64,000 nt of DNA from assembly GCA_020636995.1 (NCBI GenBank), contig JACJWU010000002.1, forward strand, positions 1 through 64,000, written 5' to 3'. The translations under genes and the position numbers were made by a program. The notes under the pieces were generated by a model, which was not told the DNA's origin, searched no databases, and was given only the letters and a program-made list of their open reading frames with translations. Every line of letters begins with the position of its first letter. The first letter of the stretch is position 1. Shown here one piece after another: positions 37,173-45,933 of this stretch. Source of the DNA: Actinomycetota bacterium (GTDB taxonomy: Bacteria > Actinomycetota > Actinomycetes > S36-B12 > UBA10799).

Positions 37173-38444
37173 TCACCAGCCGCCGAAGTCCCCGCCGCCG
37201 CCGAAGTCCCCGCCCCCGAAGTCGCCACCGCCGAAGTCGCCACCGCCGAAGTCCATGCCGGAATCGCCGGCGGACCAGCCGCTGTCGTACCCGCCGTAGT
37301 ACATGCCGCCGGTCATCATGTTCCCCAACATCGTGCCGACGAGAATCGTGGAGAACAGGTCCATGCCACTGTTGCCGTAGTAGCCGCTGGCGTACCCGCC
37401 GTACTGCGGTCCCGCCTGCCAGTACGGCTGCCGGCCACCGGTCGTGGCCGGGACCATCCGGATCTCGGGGTCGAGACCGTCGTCGATCGCTGCGGCACAG
37501 GCGGCGCAGGCCGGGACATCACGGGGCGCGGTCGTGCCCATGGGTGTGTAGCTCACGTCCCGCACGCTCAGCCCATGGCGGGGGTCGAAGAAGCACGGTG
37601 GTCGCCGCTCCGGCAGCGGCTCCCCTGCCAGCCGTGCCTGCACGCAGGCAACCCGGAAACGGCCCTCGTCCAATGACTCGGTGACCGTGGCGGCCTGAGA
37701 CGGGTTCGTCATGGTGTCGGAGGCACGCTTCGCCTTGTCGTACTCGTCGAGTGCCGCCATCCAGTCCGCGCGGTTCTCATCGGTGGTGATGGCCGCAGAA
37801 TCCACGGAGTCCAAGGACTCGCCGAACGCGGTGATGTCTTCGTCGACGGTCTCCTTGACCGACGCCAGAGCCTCGGCGGCTGCCTTCTTCTTGCGTCGCG
37901 AACCCATGAACACCAGGCCGCCGGCGCCCGCGGCCAGGCCACCGAGGACGAGCAGCGGTACGAGTGCGCTGCCCCCCGATGACGTCTGGCCAGCCGGTTC
38001 ACTGACGGTGCCGCCGCTGTCGATCGTCTCGACGTTGGTCACGAACTGGCTGAGGACGGCGTAGACACCGTTGCCCTGCTGCTGCTGGAAGGCAGAGGTG
38101 GCCGCCGATGAGGATGTGGACCGGAACTGGTTGCCGACCACTGCCGCGTACGTACCCGGCTCGCCGACGGTGCTCTGCAGGTATCGCACGACGTCTTCGG
38201 TGCTCTGGGAGCCCTTGGCGGCCTCCGGGAGTATCGCGATGAACACGGACGAACCGCTGCTGCGGATCTGTTCGGACAGGTCGGCGGCTTGAGCGTCGGT
38301 CAGGGCGTTCTCCGCCTCAGGGTCGTTGTAGACCGGATCGGAACGCAGCGCGCTCACGACGTCGTCGACGGTCGTCGCGGCGGCCGGGCTCGCGACCCAT
38401 CCGACGAGTAGCAGGGGTAGTAGTGCCAACAGCACCCGTCGCAT
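37173..38444 (-). CDS. exported membrane protein with Cys motifs and Gly-rich tail
   Basis: The product has 423 residues: a signal peptide (1-23), an extracellular domain (about 24-155), one membrane span near 160-180 followed by a basic stop-transfer (GSRRKKK), and a cytoplasmic region. The latter has a Cys set (CFFDPRHG and CAACAAA) that may bind metal. The C-terminal 60 residues are Gly/Asp/Phe-rich with tandem GGGDF units. The signal-domain-TM-GGGDF layout recalls TPM/YgcG-type membrane proteins, but I cannot assign a family. It follows accA3 by 17 bp on the same strand and may be read from it. Confidence 0.75.
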   Translation of the reverse strand: MRRVLLALLPLLLVGWVASPAAATTVDDVVSALRSDPVYNDPEAENALTDAQAADLSEQIRSSGSSVFIAILPEAAKGSQSTEDVVRYLQSTVGEPGTYAAVVGNQFRSTSSSAATSAFQQQQGNGVYAVLSQFVTNVETIDSGGTVSEPAGQTSSGGSALVPLLVLGGLAAGAGGLVFMGSRRKKKAAAEALASVKETVDEDITAFGESLDSVDSAAITTDENRADWMAALDEYDKAKRASDTMTNPSQAATVTESLDEGRFRVACVQARLAGEPLPERRPPCFFDPRHGLSVRDVSYTPMGTTAPRDVPACAACAAAIDDGLDPEIRMVPATTGGRQPYWQAGPQYGGYASGYYGNSGMDLFSTILVGTMLGNMMTGGMYYGGYDSGWSAGDSGMDFGGGDFGGGDFGGGDFGGGGDFGGW

Positions 38445-38461
38445 GGCCCGCCTCCAGGTGG

Positions 38462-40225
38462 CTAGTCCTTGATCTCGCAGAGAACCGTCCCTGTAGGAAC
38501 TGTACTTCCGATTTCGGCATTCAGCCCAGTAACCGTGCCCGCCTTGTGGGCATTCAGCGGCTGTTCCATCTTCATCGCCTCGAGGACCACCACCAACTCA
38601 CCGGCCTCGACCGTCTGACCCTCTTCGACGGCGACCTTGACGATCGTGCCCTGCATGGGGGCGGTCAGGGAATCACCCGACGCCCCGCCGCCGGAGGACT
38701 TCTTGGCGCGCTTGGCCGGCCGCTTGCCGCCCCCCGTGGCCGCCGCCGTGGTGCCCACCGACAGCGCTGCCGGCAGAGTCACCTCGATGCGCTTGCCGCC
38801 GACCTCCACGGTGACCGCCTGCCGCTCGCCCTCGCCCTCCTCGGCGTCGACGCCCCCGTCGTAGGGCGGGATCTGATTGTCGAAACTCGTCTCGATCCAG
38901 CGGGTGTGCACCGTGAATGGCTGCTTGGGGTCCAGGGGCGCGAAGGCCGGGTCTTCTACCACCACCCGGTGGAAGGTGAGCGCGGTCGCGATGCCCTCGA
39001 CCTCGAACTCCGCGAGTGCCCGGCGGGCGCGCTCGAGTGCCTGTTGCCGGTCGGCCCCCGTCACGATGAGCTTGGCAAGCAGGGAGTCGAAGTTGCCTCC
39101 GATGACGTCGCCGGTGGTGAATCCGCCGTCGAGGCGCACGCCAGGACCGGACGGTGGCTTCCAGACCGTCAGCACGCCTGGCGCGGGCAGGAAGTTGCGT
39201 CCCGGGTCCTCGCCGTTGATGCGGAACTCGAACGAGTGGCCGCGCAACTCGGGGTCGTCGTAGCCGATCTCCTCACCGTCCGCGATCCGGAACTGCTCGC
39301 GCACCAGGTCGATACCGGCGACCTCCTCGGTCACCGGGTGCTCGACCTGAAGACGGGTGTTGACCTCCAGGAACGAGATCGTGCCGTCCTCGCCCACGAG
39401 GAACTCGCAGGTCCCTGCCCCGACGTAGCCGGCTTCCTTCACGATGGCCTTGCTTGCACGGTAGAGCTCGGCGATCTGCGCCTCGGACAGGAACGGGGCC
39501 GGGGCCTCCTCGACCAACTTCTGGTGGCGGCGCTGCAACGAGCAGTCGCGAGTGGAGACCACCACGACGTTGCCGTGCATATCGGCGAGCACCTGGGTCT
39601 CGACATGGCGCGGGTTGTCCAGATAGCGCTCGACGAAGCACTCGCCGCGACCGAATGCCGCCACGGCCTCTCGCACCGCGGAATCGTACAGTTCCGGCAC
39701 CTCATCAAGGGTGCGGGCGACCTTCAGGCCACGACCCCCACCGCCGAAGGCTGCCTTGATCGCGATCGGCAGGCCGTTCTCCTTGGCGAACTCGACGACC
39801 TCATCCGATCCGGACACGGGGTCGGAGGTGCCGGCCACCAGCGGGGCGCCAGCGCGCTGCGCGATGTGGCGGGCGGACACCTTGTCGCCGAGGGACCGGA
39901 TGGCCGAGGGCGGCGGTCCGATCCAGATGAGGCCCGCGTCGATGACGGCCTGCGCGAAGTCGGCGTTCTCGGACAGGAAGCCGTAGCCGGGGTGGACGGC
40001 GTCGGCGCCCGAACGCTTCGCGACGTCGAGCAGTTTGTCCACCACGAGGTAGGTCTCGGCAGCGGTCTCGCCGTCCAGCGAGTAGGCCTCATCGGCGGCC
40101 TTGACGTGTAGGGCGTCACGGTCGGAGTTGGCGTAGACGGCCACACTGGCCAGCCCGGCGTCCCGGCAGGCCCGCGCGACGCGGATGGCGATTTCCCCAC
40201 GGTTTGCGATCAGCACTTTGCGCAC
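38462..40225 (-). CDS. accA3: acyl-CoA carboxylase alpha subunit (biotin carboxylase + BCCP)
   Basis: This 587-residue subunit carries out ATP-dependent carboxylation of biotin and holds the biotin itself. The biotin carboxylase domain covers about 1-450 (ATP-grasp, GGGGRGLK loop, EVNTRLQVEHPVTEE). The C-terminal carrier domain has the biotinylated Lys in EAMKMEQP (about residue 552). It serves several AccD partners, such as those at 42598 and 46978, to make malonyl- or methylmalonyl-CoA. GTG 40225 has a TAGACT leaderless -10. BirA, encoded at 44209, should attach the biotin. Confidence 0.96.
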   Translation of the reverse strand: MRKVLIANRGEIAIRVARACRDAGLASVAVYANSDRDALHVKAADEAYSLDGETAAETYLVVDKLLDVAKRSGADAVHPGYGFLSENADFAQAVIDAGLIWIGPPPSAIRSLGDKVSARHIAQRAGAPLVAGTSDPVSGSDEVVEFAKENGLPIAIKAAFGGGGRGLKVARTLDEVPELYDSAVREAVAAFGRGECFVERYLDNPRHVETQVLADMHGNVVVVSTRDCSLQRRHQKLVEEAPAPFLSEAQIAELYRASKAIVKEAGYVGAGTCEFLVGEDGTISFLEVNTRLQVEHPVTEEVAGIDLVREQFRIADGEEIGYDDPELRGHSFEFRINGEDPGRNFLPAPGVLTVWKPPSGPGVRLDGGFTTGDVIGGNFDSLLAKLIVTGADRQQALERARRALAEFEVEGIATALTFHRVVVEDPAFAPLDPKQPFTVHTRWIETSFDNQIPPYDGGVDAEEGEGERQAVTVEVGGKRIEVTLPAALSVGTTAAATGGGKRPAKRAKKSSGGGASGDSLTAPMQGTIVKVAVEEGQTVEAGELVVVLEAMKMEQPLNAHKAGTVTGLNAEIGSTVPTGTVLCEIKD

Positions 40226-40231
40226 ACCCCG

Positions 40232-40237
40232 AGTCTA
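40232..40237 (-). promoter_or_regulatory. -10 element of leaderless accA3 promoter
   Basis: TAGACT on the minus strand, 6 nt before GTG 40225. Confidence 0.5.
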
Positions 40238-40322
40238 GGCGGCTGGGGTCCGGCAGCGGGGGCGGGGCAGAGATCTGCCGGACCCAGACCGCTGGGGGCG
40301 CCGGTCCCGTCTGGCCTCCCGC

Positions 40323-40393
40323 GCCGGTTGATTGCTGCAGGGTTGCGGGTTTCGGACCGGCAAACCCGTAACCGCGCAGCAATCAACGCCGGC
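40323..40393. repeat. intergenic palindrome, GGTTGA type, copy 2
   Basis: The arm 40323-40352 (GCCGGTTGATTGCTGCAGGG...) pairs with 40362-40393 (...CGCAGCAATCAACGCCGGC) with few mismatches and a 9-bp loop. Arm sequence and layout match 8003-8069. It sits between the divergent accA3 and maf genes. Confidence 0.8.
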
Positions 40394-40427
40394 AAGTGCC
40401 CGATGCCAGCCCATCGGGCGTGCCACG

Positions 40428-40433
40428 TAGCAT
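40428..40433 (+). promoter_or_regulatory. -10 element of leaderless maf promoter
   Basis: TAGCAT lies 6 nt before GTG 40440. Confidence 0.5.
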
Positions 40434-40439
40434 GCCAGC

Positions 40440-41036
40440 GTGCGTCTGATCCTCGCGTCCGCTTCGCCGTCCCGCCTGCGGTTGTTGCGCGCTGCCGGCA
40501 TCGACCCGGAGGTGGTGGTCAGCGGGGTCGATGAGGACGCCCTGATGGTGGAGCTGGGCGATGCGGCGCCCACGGAGGTGGCTGTGCACCTGGCGCAGGC
40601 CAAGGCGAAGTGGGTCGCTGCGCGCCACCCGGGTCGCCTGGTGCTTGGGGCGGACTCGGTGCTGGACCTCGACGGCCGCAGTCTTGGCAAGCCGCTCACG
40701 CCCGAGGTCGCGTACGAGCGCTGGCACGAACTGCGTGGACGCTCTGCGTACCTGATCACCGGCCACTGCTTCATCCATCCCGGTGGTGAGGTGTCGGCGG
40801 CGGCGAGCACCCGGGTGGATTTCGCCGACATCGACGATGAGGAGATCGCCGCCTACGTCGCTACGGGGGAGCCACTGCAGGTGGCTGGCGGCTTCACCCT
40901 GGACGGGTACGGCTCGGCCTTCGTCGTGGGCGTGGACGGCGATCCGGCCAATGTCATCGGCCTGGGGATCCCGCTGCTGCGGCGGATGGTCCGCGACGCG
41001 GGGCTGCGCTGGACGGACTTGTGGGAGTCCCCGTGA
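40440..41036 (+). CDS. maf: Maf-family nucleoside triphosphate pyrophosphatase
   Basis: This 198-residue Maf/Ham1-like pyrophosphatase hydrolyses non-canonical or modified nucleotides and guards the nucleotide pool. It starts MRLILASASPSRLRLLRAAG, the phosphate-binding SxSxRR-type motif, and has GADSVLDLDGRSLGKP with the metal Asp. A GGFTLDGYGSAFV segment lies near the end. In mycobacteria maf also lies among acc genes. GTG start, leaderless. It runs into a convergent GT2 gene 69 bp away. Confidence 0.92.
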   Translation: MRLILASASPSRLRLLRAAGIDPEVVVSGVDEDALMVELGDAAPTEVAVHLAQAKAKWVAARHPGRLVLGADSVLDLDGRSLGKPLTPEVAYERWHELRGRSAYLITGHCFIHPGGEVSAAASTRVDFADIDDEEIAAYVATGEPLQVAGGFTLDGYGSAFVVGVDGDPANVIGLGIPLLRRMVRDAGLRWTDLWESP

Positions 41037-41105
41037 CCTGAGGGGTCCTTGGGTGGCCTGACGTCTGCTGGGACATGCGCGCCCGCCGATGGAGGTCCTC
41101 GCGTG

Positions 41106-42410
41106 TCAGACCGGTGTGACGACCAGTCGCCCGTCGCCGTCGCCCTGGTAGCGCAGTCCGTCTGCCGTCGCCGGATCCCCGTCGTAGGTGACCGGTACGC
41201 ATTCGTCGTCCCAGCAGGCGTAGACATGGGCAGGGCCGACCAGTGGCTGCTGAGGTCTCAACGCCTCGTCGGCGGGCACCACGGCCGTATCCACGTGGAA
41301 CTCCAGACGGGCGGCGGTGACCCGCAGCCATTCCGGCCGCACGACCACCCGGACACCTTTCGTGGGCACCTTGCGGGCCTTGGGGCGGATGACCACGATG
41401 TCGTCGGCCGGCACCGGGCCGATGAACCAGTGGCCGTTGTTGCGTTCGGCGGGGACCAGGTCCTCGGCACGGGCCTGCGCGAGCGCCACGGAGATCCCCG
41501 CATCGTCCAGTCGGGCGGTGCGCGAGGCCAGGCGCGGCCATGGGGTGAGCGTCGACTCCATCTGGTCACTGATGAACTCGGCAGCGATCTCGGCAGTCGC
41601 GTGCACGTAGGCGGCCTGCCGCTCCGGGGGCATCCCGGGGAGGTAGCGGGGGCCCAGGTAGCGCAGCAACTTGCGTCGGTAGAGGTCCGTGATGATCTCG
41701 TCGGCGTGCTCCGGCACCTGCTTGGCCGACCGCATGATGTCGGCGACGCTGTGTCCGTGGGCCAGCGGATCCCGGGGGGCGTAGGAGATGTTGGTGCCCT
41801 CCCGCCCCATGTAGTGGTAGCCCAGTCGTTCCCCGAACCGGCTGATCCGGCCACCGCCCACATAGGCCCGGGCTACGAGTTGTCCGTCCTCCAACGGCAC
41901 CCGGTCCTCAGTGAAACGAAGGCCCAGGGCCTCGAAATAGGCCCGCCGGAAGAGCTTGTGCGGCGTCAGGCTGTGGAACGCTTCCCGCGGGTCGAGGTCG
42001 ATCGCGCTGTGGAACACCGGCTCCCGGGTGGTGTAGGAGTGTCCCTCCGACAGCACCACCGGTAGCACCATGTCGCTGGAATGCTCGTCGGCGAAGGAAA
42101 CCAGATCGGCCAGCAGCGTGGGTTCGCACCAGTCATCGGCGTCGGCGAAGAACAGGTAGCGGCTCTCGCTGACGTCGATCCCGACGTTGCGCGGCCGACC
42201 AGGCCAGCCGGAGTTCGGCTGGTGGATGACGTGGAACCGCTGGTCCTCGGCCGCGATCTCGTCGCACAGCGTCTCGGAACCGTCGGTCGAACCGTCGTCG
42301 ACCAGCCACACGTCGAAGGACTCCGAGGTCTGCCGCTGCAGACTGTCCAGGAGTTCAGGCAGGTACGGGGCCTTGTTGAAGACCGGGACGATGACGCTGA
42401 CGTCGATCAC
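41106..42410 (-). CDS. GT2-family glycosyltransferase with C-terminal extension
   Basis: This is a 434-residue protein. Residues 1-100 form a GT-A domain: VIDVSVIVPVFNKAPYL, LVDDGSTDGSE, NSGWPGRPRNVGI and FADADDW (metal-binding DxD region). The rest (about 220-434) contains a beta-rich domain like that of wall-polymer transferases, such as the middle part of the protein at 59400. It may act in teichoic-acid-like polymer assembly. The start is set at GTG 42410, which overlaps the accE stop by 4 bp; ATG 42437 would give a longer overlap. Translational coupling to acyl-CoA carboxylase genes is unexpected. Confidence 0.85.
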   Translation of the reverse strand: MIDVSVIVPVFNKAPYLPELLDSLQRQTSESFDVWLVDDGSTDGSETLCDEIAAEDQRFHVIHQPNSGWPGRPRNVGIDVSESRYLFFADADDWCEPTLLADLVSFADEHSSDMVLPVVLSEGHSYTTREPVFHSAIDLDPREAFHSLTPHKLFRRAYFEALGLRFTEDRVPLEDGQLVARAYVGGGRISRFGERLGYHYMGREGTNISYAPRDPLAHGHSVADIMRSAKQVPEHADEIITDLYRRKLLRYLGPRYLPGMPPERQAAYVHATAEIAAEFISDQMESTLTPWPRLASRTARLDDAGISVALAQARAEDLVPAERNNGHWFIGPVPADDIVVIRPKARKVPTKGVRVVVRPEWLRVTAARLEFHVDTAVVPADEALRPQQPLVGPAHVYACWDDECVPVTYDGDPATADGLRYQGDGDGRLVVTPV

Positions 42411-42601
42411 GGCTGGGGGATTCCTGATCGCCACCATGCGCCCGGCCCAGGGGCCGGGGTCTGCCGCATGACCGGCCGCGCCCAGTTCGACGGCTGGGGC
42501 TCGTCAGCCGCCGTCGGGGCGCTGTGAGCCGCCGTCAGCAGCGCCACCACCACCGCCAGCTCCTCGTCGCTGGGGTTGCCGTGGGAGACCTCGATGTTCA
42601 C
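42407..42601 (-). CDS. accE5: acyl-CoA carboxylase epsilon subunit (AccE)
   Basis: This 64-residue protein starts MNIEVSHGNPSDEELAVVVALLTA, the typical helix of the small epsilon subunit that stabilises AccA3-AccD5 complexes in actinobacteria. The rest is Pro-rich and variable, ending GAWWRSG. GTG 42601 overlaps the accD5 stop (GTGA), and its own stop overlaps the glycosyltransferase start in the same way. Confidence 0.85.
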   Translation of the reverse strand: MNIEVSHGNPSDEELAVVVALLTAAHSAPTAADEPQPSNWARPVMRQTPAPGPGAWWRSGIPQP

Positions 42602-44190
42602 AGGGGAATGTTCCCATGCTTCTTGGGGGGCAGCACCTCGCGTTTGGTGCGAAGGGCCCGTAGCGCCTGGACGACCTGGATCCGGGTTTCGTGCGGCATG
42701 ATCACACGGTCGACGTATCCGCGGTCGGCTGCCAGGTAGGGGTTGGCCAGGGTGTTGTCGTACTCGGCGATGAGCCGCGCCCGCTCGGCATCCGGGTCGG
42801 CCGCAGCGGCCACCTCCTTGCGATACAGGATGTTCACTGCGCCCTGGGCGCCCATCACGGCGATCTGGCCGGTGGGCCACGACAGTTCGATGTCGGCACC
42901 GAGGTGCTTCGAGCCCATGACGACGTACGCTCCGCCGTACGCCTTGCGGGTGATGATCGTGACCTTCGGGACAGTGGCCTCCCCGTAGGCGTAGATCAGC
43001 TTCGCGCCGCGGCGGATGATCCCGTTCCACTCCTGGTCGGTGCCGGGAAGGAAGCCGGGCACGTCGACGAAGGTGATCACCGGGACGTTGAACGCGTCGC
43101 AGGTGCGCACGAAGCGCGACGCCTTCTCGCTGGCGTCGATGTCCAGGGTGCCGGCGAACTGCATCGGCTGGTTGGCCACCACGCCCACCGACCGTCCCTC
43201 GACCCGGCCGAAGCCGATCACCATGTTGGGAGCCCATAGCGGCTGGACCTCGAGGAACTCGCCGTCGTCGAGGACGTGCTCGATCACGGTCTTGATGTCG
43301 TAGGGCTGGTTGGGGGAGTCCGGGATGATCGTGTCGAGTTCGCGGTCCTCATCGGTGATGTCGAGGGTCGCGGGGTTGTCGAAGACCGGTGCCGGATCCA
43401 TGTTGTTGCTCGGCAGGTAGCTCAAGACGTTCTTGACGATGTCGAGGGCGTCCTGTTCGTCGTTGCCCATGAAGTGGGCGACCCCGGACTTGCTGTTGTG
43501 GGTACGGGCACCACCGAGTTCCTCGAACTCCACGTCTTCGCCGGTGACGGTCTTGATGACGTCGGGGCCGGTGATGAACATGTGCGAGGTCTTGTCGACC
43601 ATCACGGTGAAATCCGTGATGGCCGGGGAGTAGACCGCACCGCCGGCACACGGGCCCATGATCAGGGAGATCTGCGGAACGACGCCGGAGGCATGGACGT
43701 TGCGCTGGAAGATCTCCCCGTACAGGCCCAGGGACACCACACCCTCCTGGATGCGCGCTCCGCCGGAGTCGTTGATGCCGATCACCGGAACGCCGGTGTT
43801 CATGGCCATGTCCATGACCTTGACGATCTTCTCGCCGAAGACCTCGCCGAGGCTGCCGCCGAAGACGGTGAAATCCTGCGCGAACACGCACACCGGCCGG
43901 CCGTCGATGGTCCCGTAGCCGGTGACCACGCCGTCGCCGTACGGCCGGTTCTTGTCCAGGCCGAAGTTGTTGGAGCGGTGACGGGCGAGTTCGTCGAGCT
44001 CCACGAAACTGCCCTCGTCGAGCAGCCACTCGATCCGCTCGCGTGCGGTCATCTTCCCGCGTGAGTGCTGCTTGTCGATCCCCCGCTGACCACCGGCGAC
44101 GGCTGCGACCTCGCGGCGAGCGGCGAGGTCGGCCAGTTTCCCGGCGGTGGTGGTGAGGTCCGGACTCGAATCTGCCGATTGGGCGCTCAT
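42598..44190 (-). CDS. accD5: acyl-CoA (propionyl-CoA) carboxylase beta subunit
   Basis: This 530-residue carboxyltransferase moves CO2 from biotin to propionyl- or acetyl-CoA. The crotonase-fold halves show GINDSGGARIQEGV, MGPCAGGAVYSPA, TGPDVIKTVTGE, FVDVPGFLPG and RKAYGGAYVVMGSK. An Asp in the ADIELSWPTGQIAVMG region follows the AccD5 pattern, where that residue sets acyl length. ATG 44190 is chosen because TACCGT lies 7 nt before it. It heads the accD5-accE-GT2 operon and is divergent from birA. Confidence 0.95.
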   Translation of the reverse strand: MSAQSADSSPDLTTTAGKLADLAARREVAAVAGGQRGIDKQHSRGKMTARERIEWLLDEGSFVELDELARHRSNNFGLDKNRPYGDGVVTGYGTIDGRPVCVFAQDFTVFGGSLGEVFGEKIVKVMDMAMNTGVPVIGINDSGGARIQEGVVSLGLYGEIFQRNVHASGVVPQISLIMGPCAGGAVYSPAITDFTVMVDKTSHMFITGPDVIKTVTGEDVEFEELGGARTHNSKSGVAHFMGNDEQDALDIVKNVLSYLPSNNMDPAPVFDNPATLDITDEDRELDTIIPDSPNQPYDIKTVIEHVLDDGEFLEVQPLWAPNMVIGFGRVEGRSVGVVANQPMQFAGTLDIDASEKASRFVRTCDAFNVPVITFVDVPGFLPGTDQEWNGIIRRGAKLIYAYGEATVPKVTIITRKAYGGAYVVMGSKHLGADIELSWPTGQIAVMGAQGAVNILYRKEVAAAADPDAERARLIAEYDNTLANPYLAADRGYVDRVIMPHETRIQVVQALRALRTKREVLPPKKHGNIPL

Positions 44191-44196
44191 GATTTG

Positions 44197-44203
44197 TACG
44201 GTA
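44197..44203. promoter_or_regulatory. shared bidirectional -10 element (birA / accD5)
   Basis: TACGGTA reads TACGGT toward birA (6 nt before GTG 44209) and TACCGT toward accD5 (7 nt before ATG 44190). Only 18 bp separate the two start codons, so both transcripts would be leaderless and use the same seven bases for opening. Confidence 0.6.
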
Positions 44204-44208
44204 GCAAC

Positions 44209-44961
44209 GTGAACACTGATCGATTCCACGCGGTGACCGACGTCTGTGCCCGGATCGGGTGGCCGGCTCCGGAGGTCGTGGCGACCACCGGCTCGACCAA
44301 CGACGATCTGGTGGGGCTGCCGGGACACGGGTTGGTCCGGATCGCACAGGTGCAGACGGCAGGACACGGCCGGCTGGCCCGTACCTGGGTGAGCCGCCCG
44401 GGTGAAGGTTTGACCTTCTCGGTGCGGCTGGACGTGCCCAGCACAGTCAGCGCGTGGGGCTGGATCTCACTTCTGGCCGGTGTGGCGGTTGCGGACGCGG
44501 TGCGGGACGCCGGCGGCACGGACGTCTCGGTGAAGTGGCCCAACGACGTCGTGGCCCGCAGCGGCAAACTCGCCGGCATCCTGTCGGTGCGTGATGGCTC
44601 GAGTGTGATCGTCGGGATGGGGATCAATCTCGCGTTCGCCGGCGAACGGCCGGACCCGAAGGCCGTCAGCGTCGCCGAGGTCGGCGGTGACCCCGACCCG
44701 GACGCGCTGGCAGCCACTGTGGTGGGCAACCTGCACGGTTGGTGGACCCGCTTCGTGGAAGCCGCCGGGGACGCGCGTCGGTGCGGACTGGCGGACGCCT
44801 ACGCAGGGCAGTGCGTCACGCTCGACCGCCATGTCGAGGTGAGCACCCCGGGCGAGACCTGGCGCGGACGTGCGGTGGACATCGACGAGCAAGGTCGGCT
44901 GCTGGTCGACCGCGAGGGGATCGTGCGCACGGTCGACGCTGCGGATGTGACGCTGAGCTGA
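44209..44961 (+). CDS. birA: biotin--[acetyl-CoA-carboxylase] ligase
   Basis: This 250-residue class I biotin protein ligase activates biotin with ATP and attaches it to the carrier Lys of AccA-type subunits. TTGSTNDD, the adenylate loop AGHGRLARTW and VKWPNDVV are visible. The N-terminal DNA-binding domain of bifunctional BirA is absent, so it is not a repressor. GTG 44209 is the chosen start; an upstream open frame overlaps accD5 and has no homology. Its substrate AccA3 is encoded at 38462. Confidence 0.93.
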   Translation: MNTDRFHAVTDVCARIGWPAPEVVATTGSTNDDLVGLPGHGLVRIAQVQTAGHGRLARTWVSRPGEGLTFSVRLDVPSTVSAWGWISLLAGVAVADAVRDAGGTDVSVKWPNDVVARSGKLAGILSVRDGSSVIVGMGINLAFAGERPDPKAVSVAEVGGDPDPDALAATVVGNLHGWWTRFVEAAGDARRCGLADAYAGQCVTLDRHVEVSTPGETWRGRAVDIDEQGRLLVDREGIVRTVDAADVTLS

Positions 44962-45378
44962 GGCGTTCCAGGGGGTGGGCCGGTCATCCGGGCCGCTTTG
45001 GTGAGCGCTCGCCGGCCGTATCCGGCTGACTGTTCTGTCCAGGGAGGTGGCAGATCCAGGCCAATCTGGTCGCGGTGGCGCTTGATACCCCGCCACGAGG
45101 CGTTGGCCCGGTTGCAGGGTCGGTCAGGGTCTTTGTGGACAGTCCGGTTAGAGATCGGCATGTTGGTTAGTCGGCGGCAGGTTGGTTAGAGTCCCACGGC
45201 CGTACAGGGCTAACCGGAGTGCCGTGTCTCTAACCAGGATGCCGATCTCTAACGGGAATGTGCGATGACCACCGCGAGGCCGGCGTAGTACTGCACCGCC
45301 TGGCGCACGAAGCCCGCGGCGGTCGCGCGTGTGCACCGAAGGCGTGATCTTATGCCCCGGACGTGGCACGATTCGCTT
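44962..45378. other. 417-bp gene-free region with repeat element copy C
   Basis: It contains a TGTTCTGTCCAGGGAGGT end box (45031-45048), then a flank of about 95 bp related to that of copy A in reverse, the dyad core (45144-45255), and a downstream ATGTGCGA..ACCACC segment shared with copy D. From about 45285 to 45378 nothing is recognised except the likely leader of the PH-domain gene. Confidence 0.6.
45144..45255. repeat. GGTTAG dyad element core, copy C (inverted orientation)
   Basis: This is the reverse of copies A and B: the GTCCCACGGC segment precedes the centre and GTGCCGTG follows it. Three GGTTAG boxes face three CTAACC boxes, the last changed to CTAACG. Confidence 0.9.
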
Positions 45379-45933
45379 ATGGGCTACCCGCAGAAACTGC
45401 TCGGCAATGACGAACAGATCCAGTTCGAGTTGCGTCCGGCATGGAAAACGCTGATCTGGCCGGTGATCTGGCTGCTGGTCATCATCGGCGTGTTCGCCTA
45501 CCTCATGGGCAAGGTGAACTCGTGGTTCGACGGCTCGACAGCAACGATCATGCTGTGGGTCATCGGGGTGGCGGCTCTGATCGCCCTGATCGTGCTGGTC
45601 ATCCGGCCGTTCCTGTTCTGGTGGACGACCCAGTACGTATTCACGAACCGCCGGATCATCATCCGCACGGGCATTCTGTCCCGAAAGGGCCGGGACATGC
45701 CCTTGTCGAAGGTCAACGACGTCTCGTTCGACAACACCGTGTGGGAGCGACTGCTCAACACCGGCACCCTGATGGTGCAAAGTGCTGCGGAGAGCGGACA
45801 GCTGATCATCGAGAACATCCCCGATGTCGAGAATGTGCAGCGAGAGGTCTACCGGCTGCACGACGAGGACGACGCCTTCCGGCGGGCCCGTTCCAGCGGT
45901 ATCGATCCCAGTCCGCCGACCAACGAATCGTGA
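45379..45933 (+). CDS. bacterial PH-domain (bPH2) membrane protein
   Basis: This is a 184-residue protein. After a short N terminus (MGYPQKLLGNDEQIQFELRP) come two membrane helices (about 25-45 and 55-80), then a bacterial PH-like domain (YVFTNRRIIIRTGILSRKGRDMPL...). It corresponds to the protein beside birA in mycobacteria (Rv3278c). ATG 45379 gives the family start. The cyclase gene overlaps its stop by 4 bp (GTGA), so the two are coupled. Function unknown. Confidence 0.85.
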   Translation: MGYPQKLLGNDEQIQFELRPAWKTLIWPVIWLLVIIGVFAYLMGKVNSWFDGSTATIMLWVIGVAALIALIVLVIRPFLFWWTTQYVFTNRRIIIRTGILSRKGRDMPLSKVNDVSFDNTVWERLLNTGTLMVQSAAESGQLIIENIPDVENVQREVYRLHDEDDAFRRARSSGIDPSPPTNES

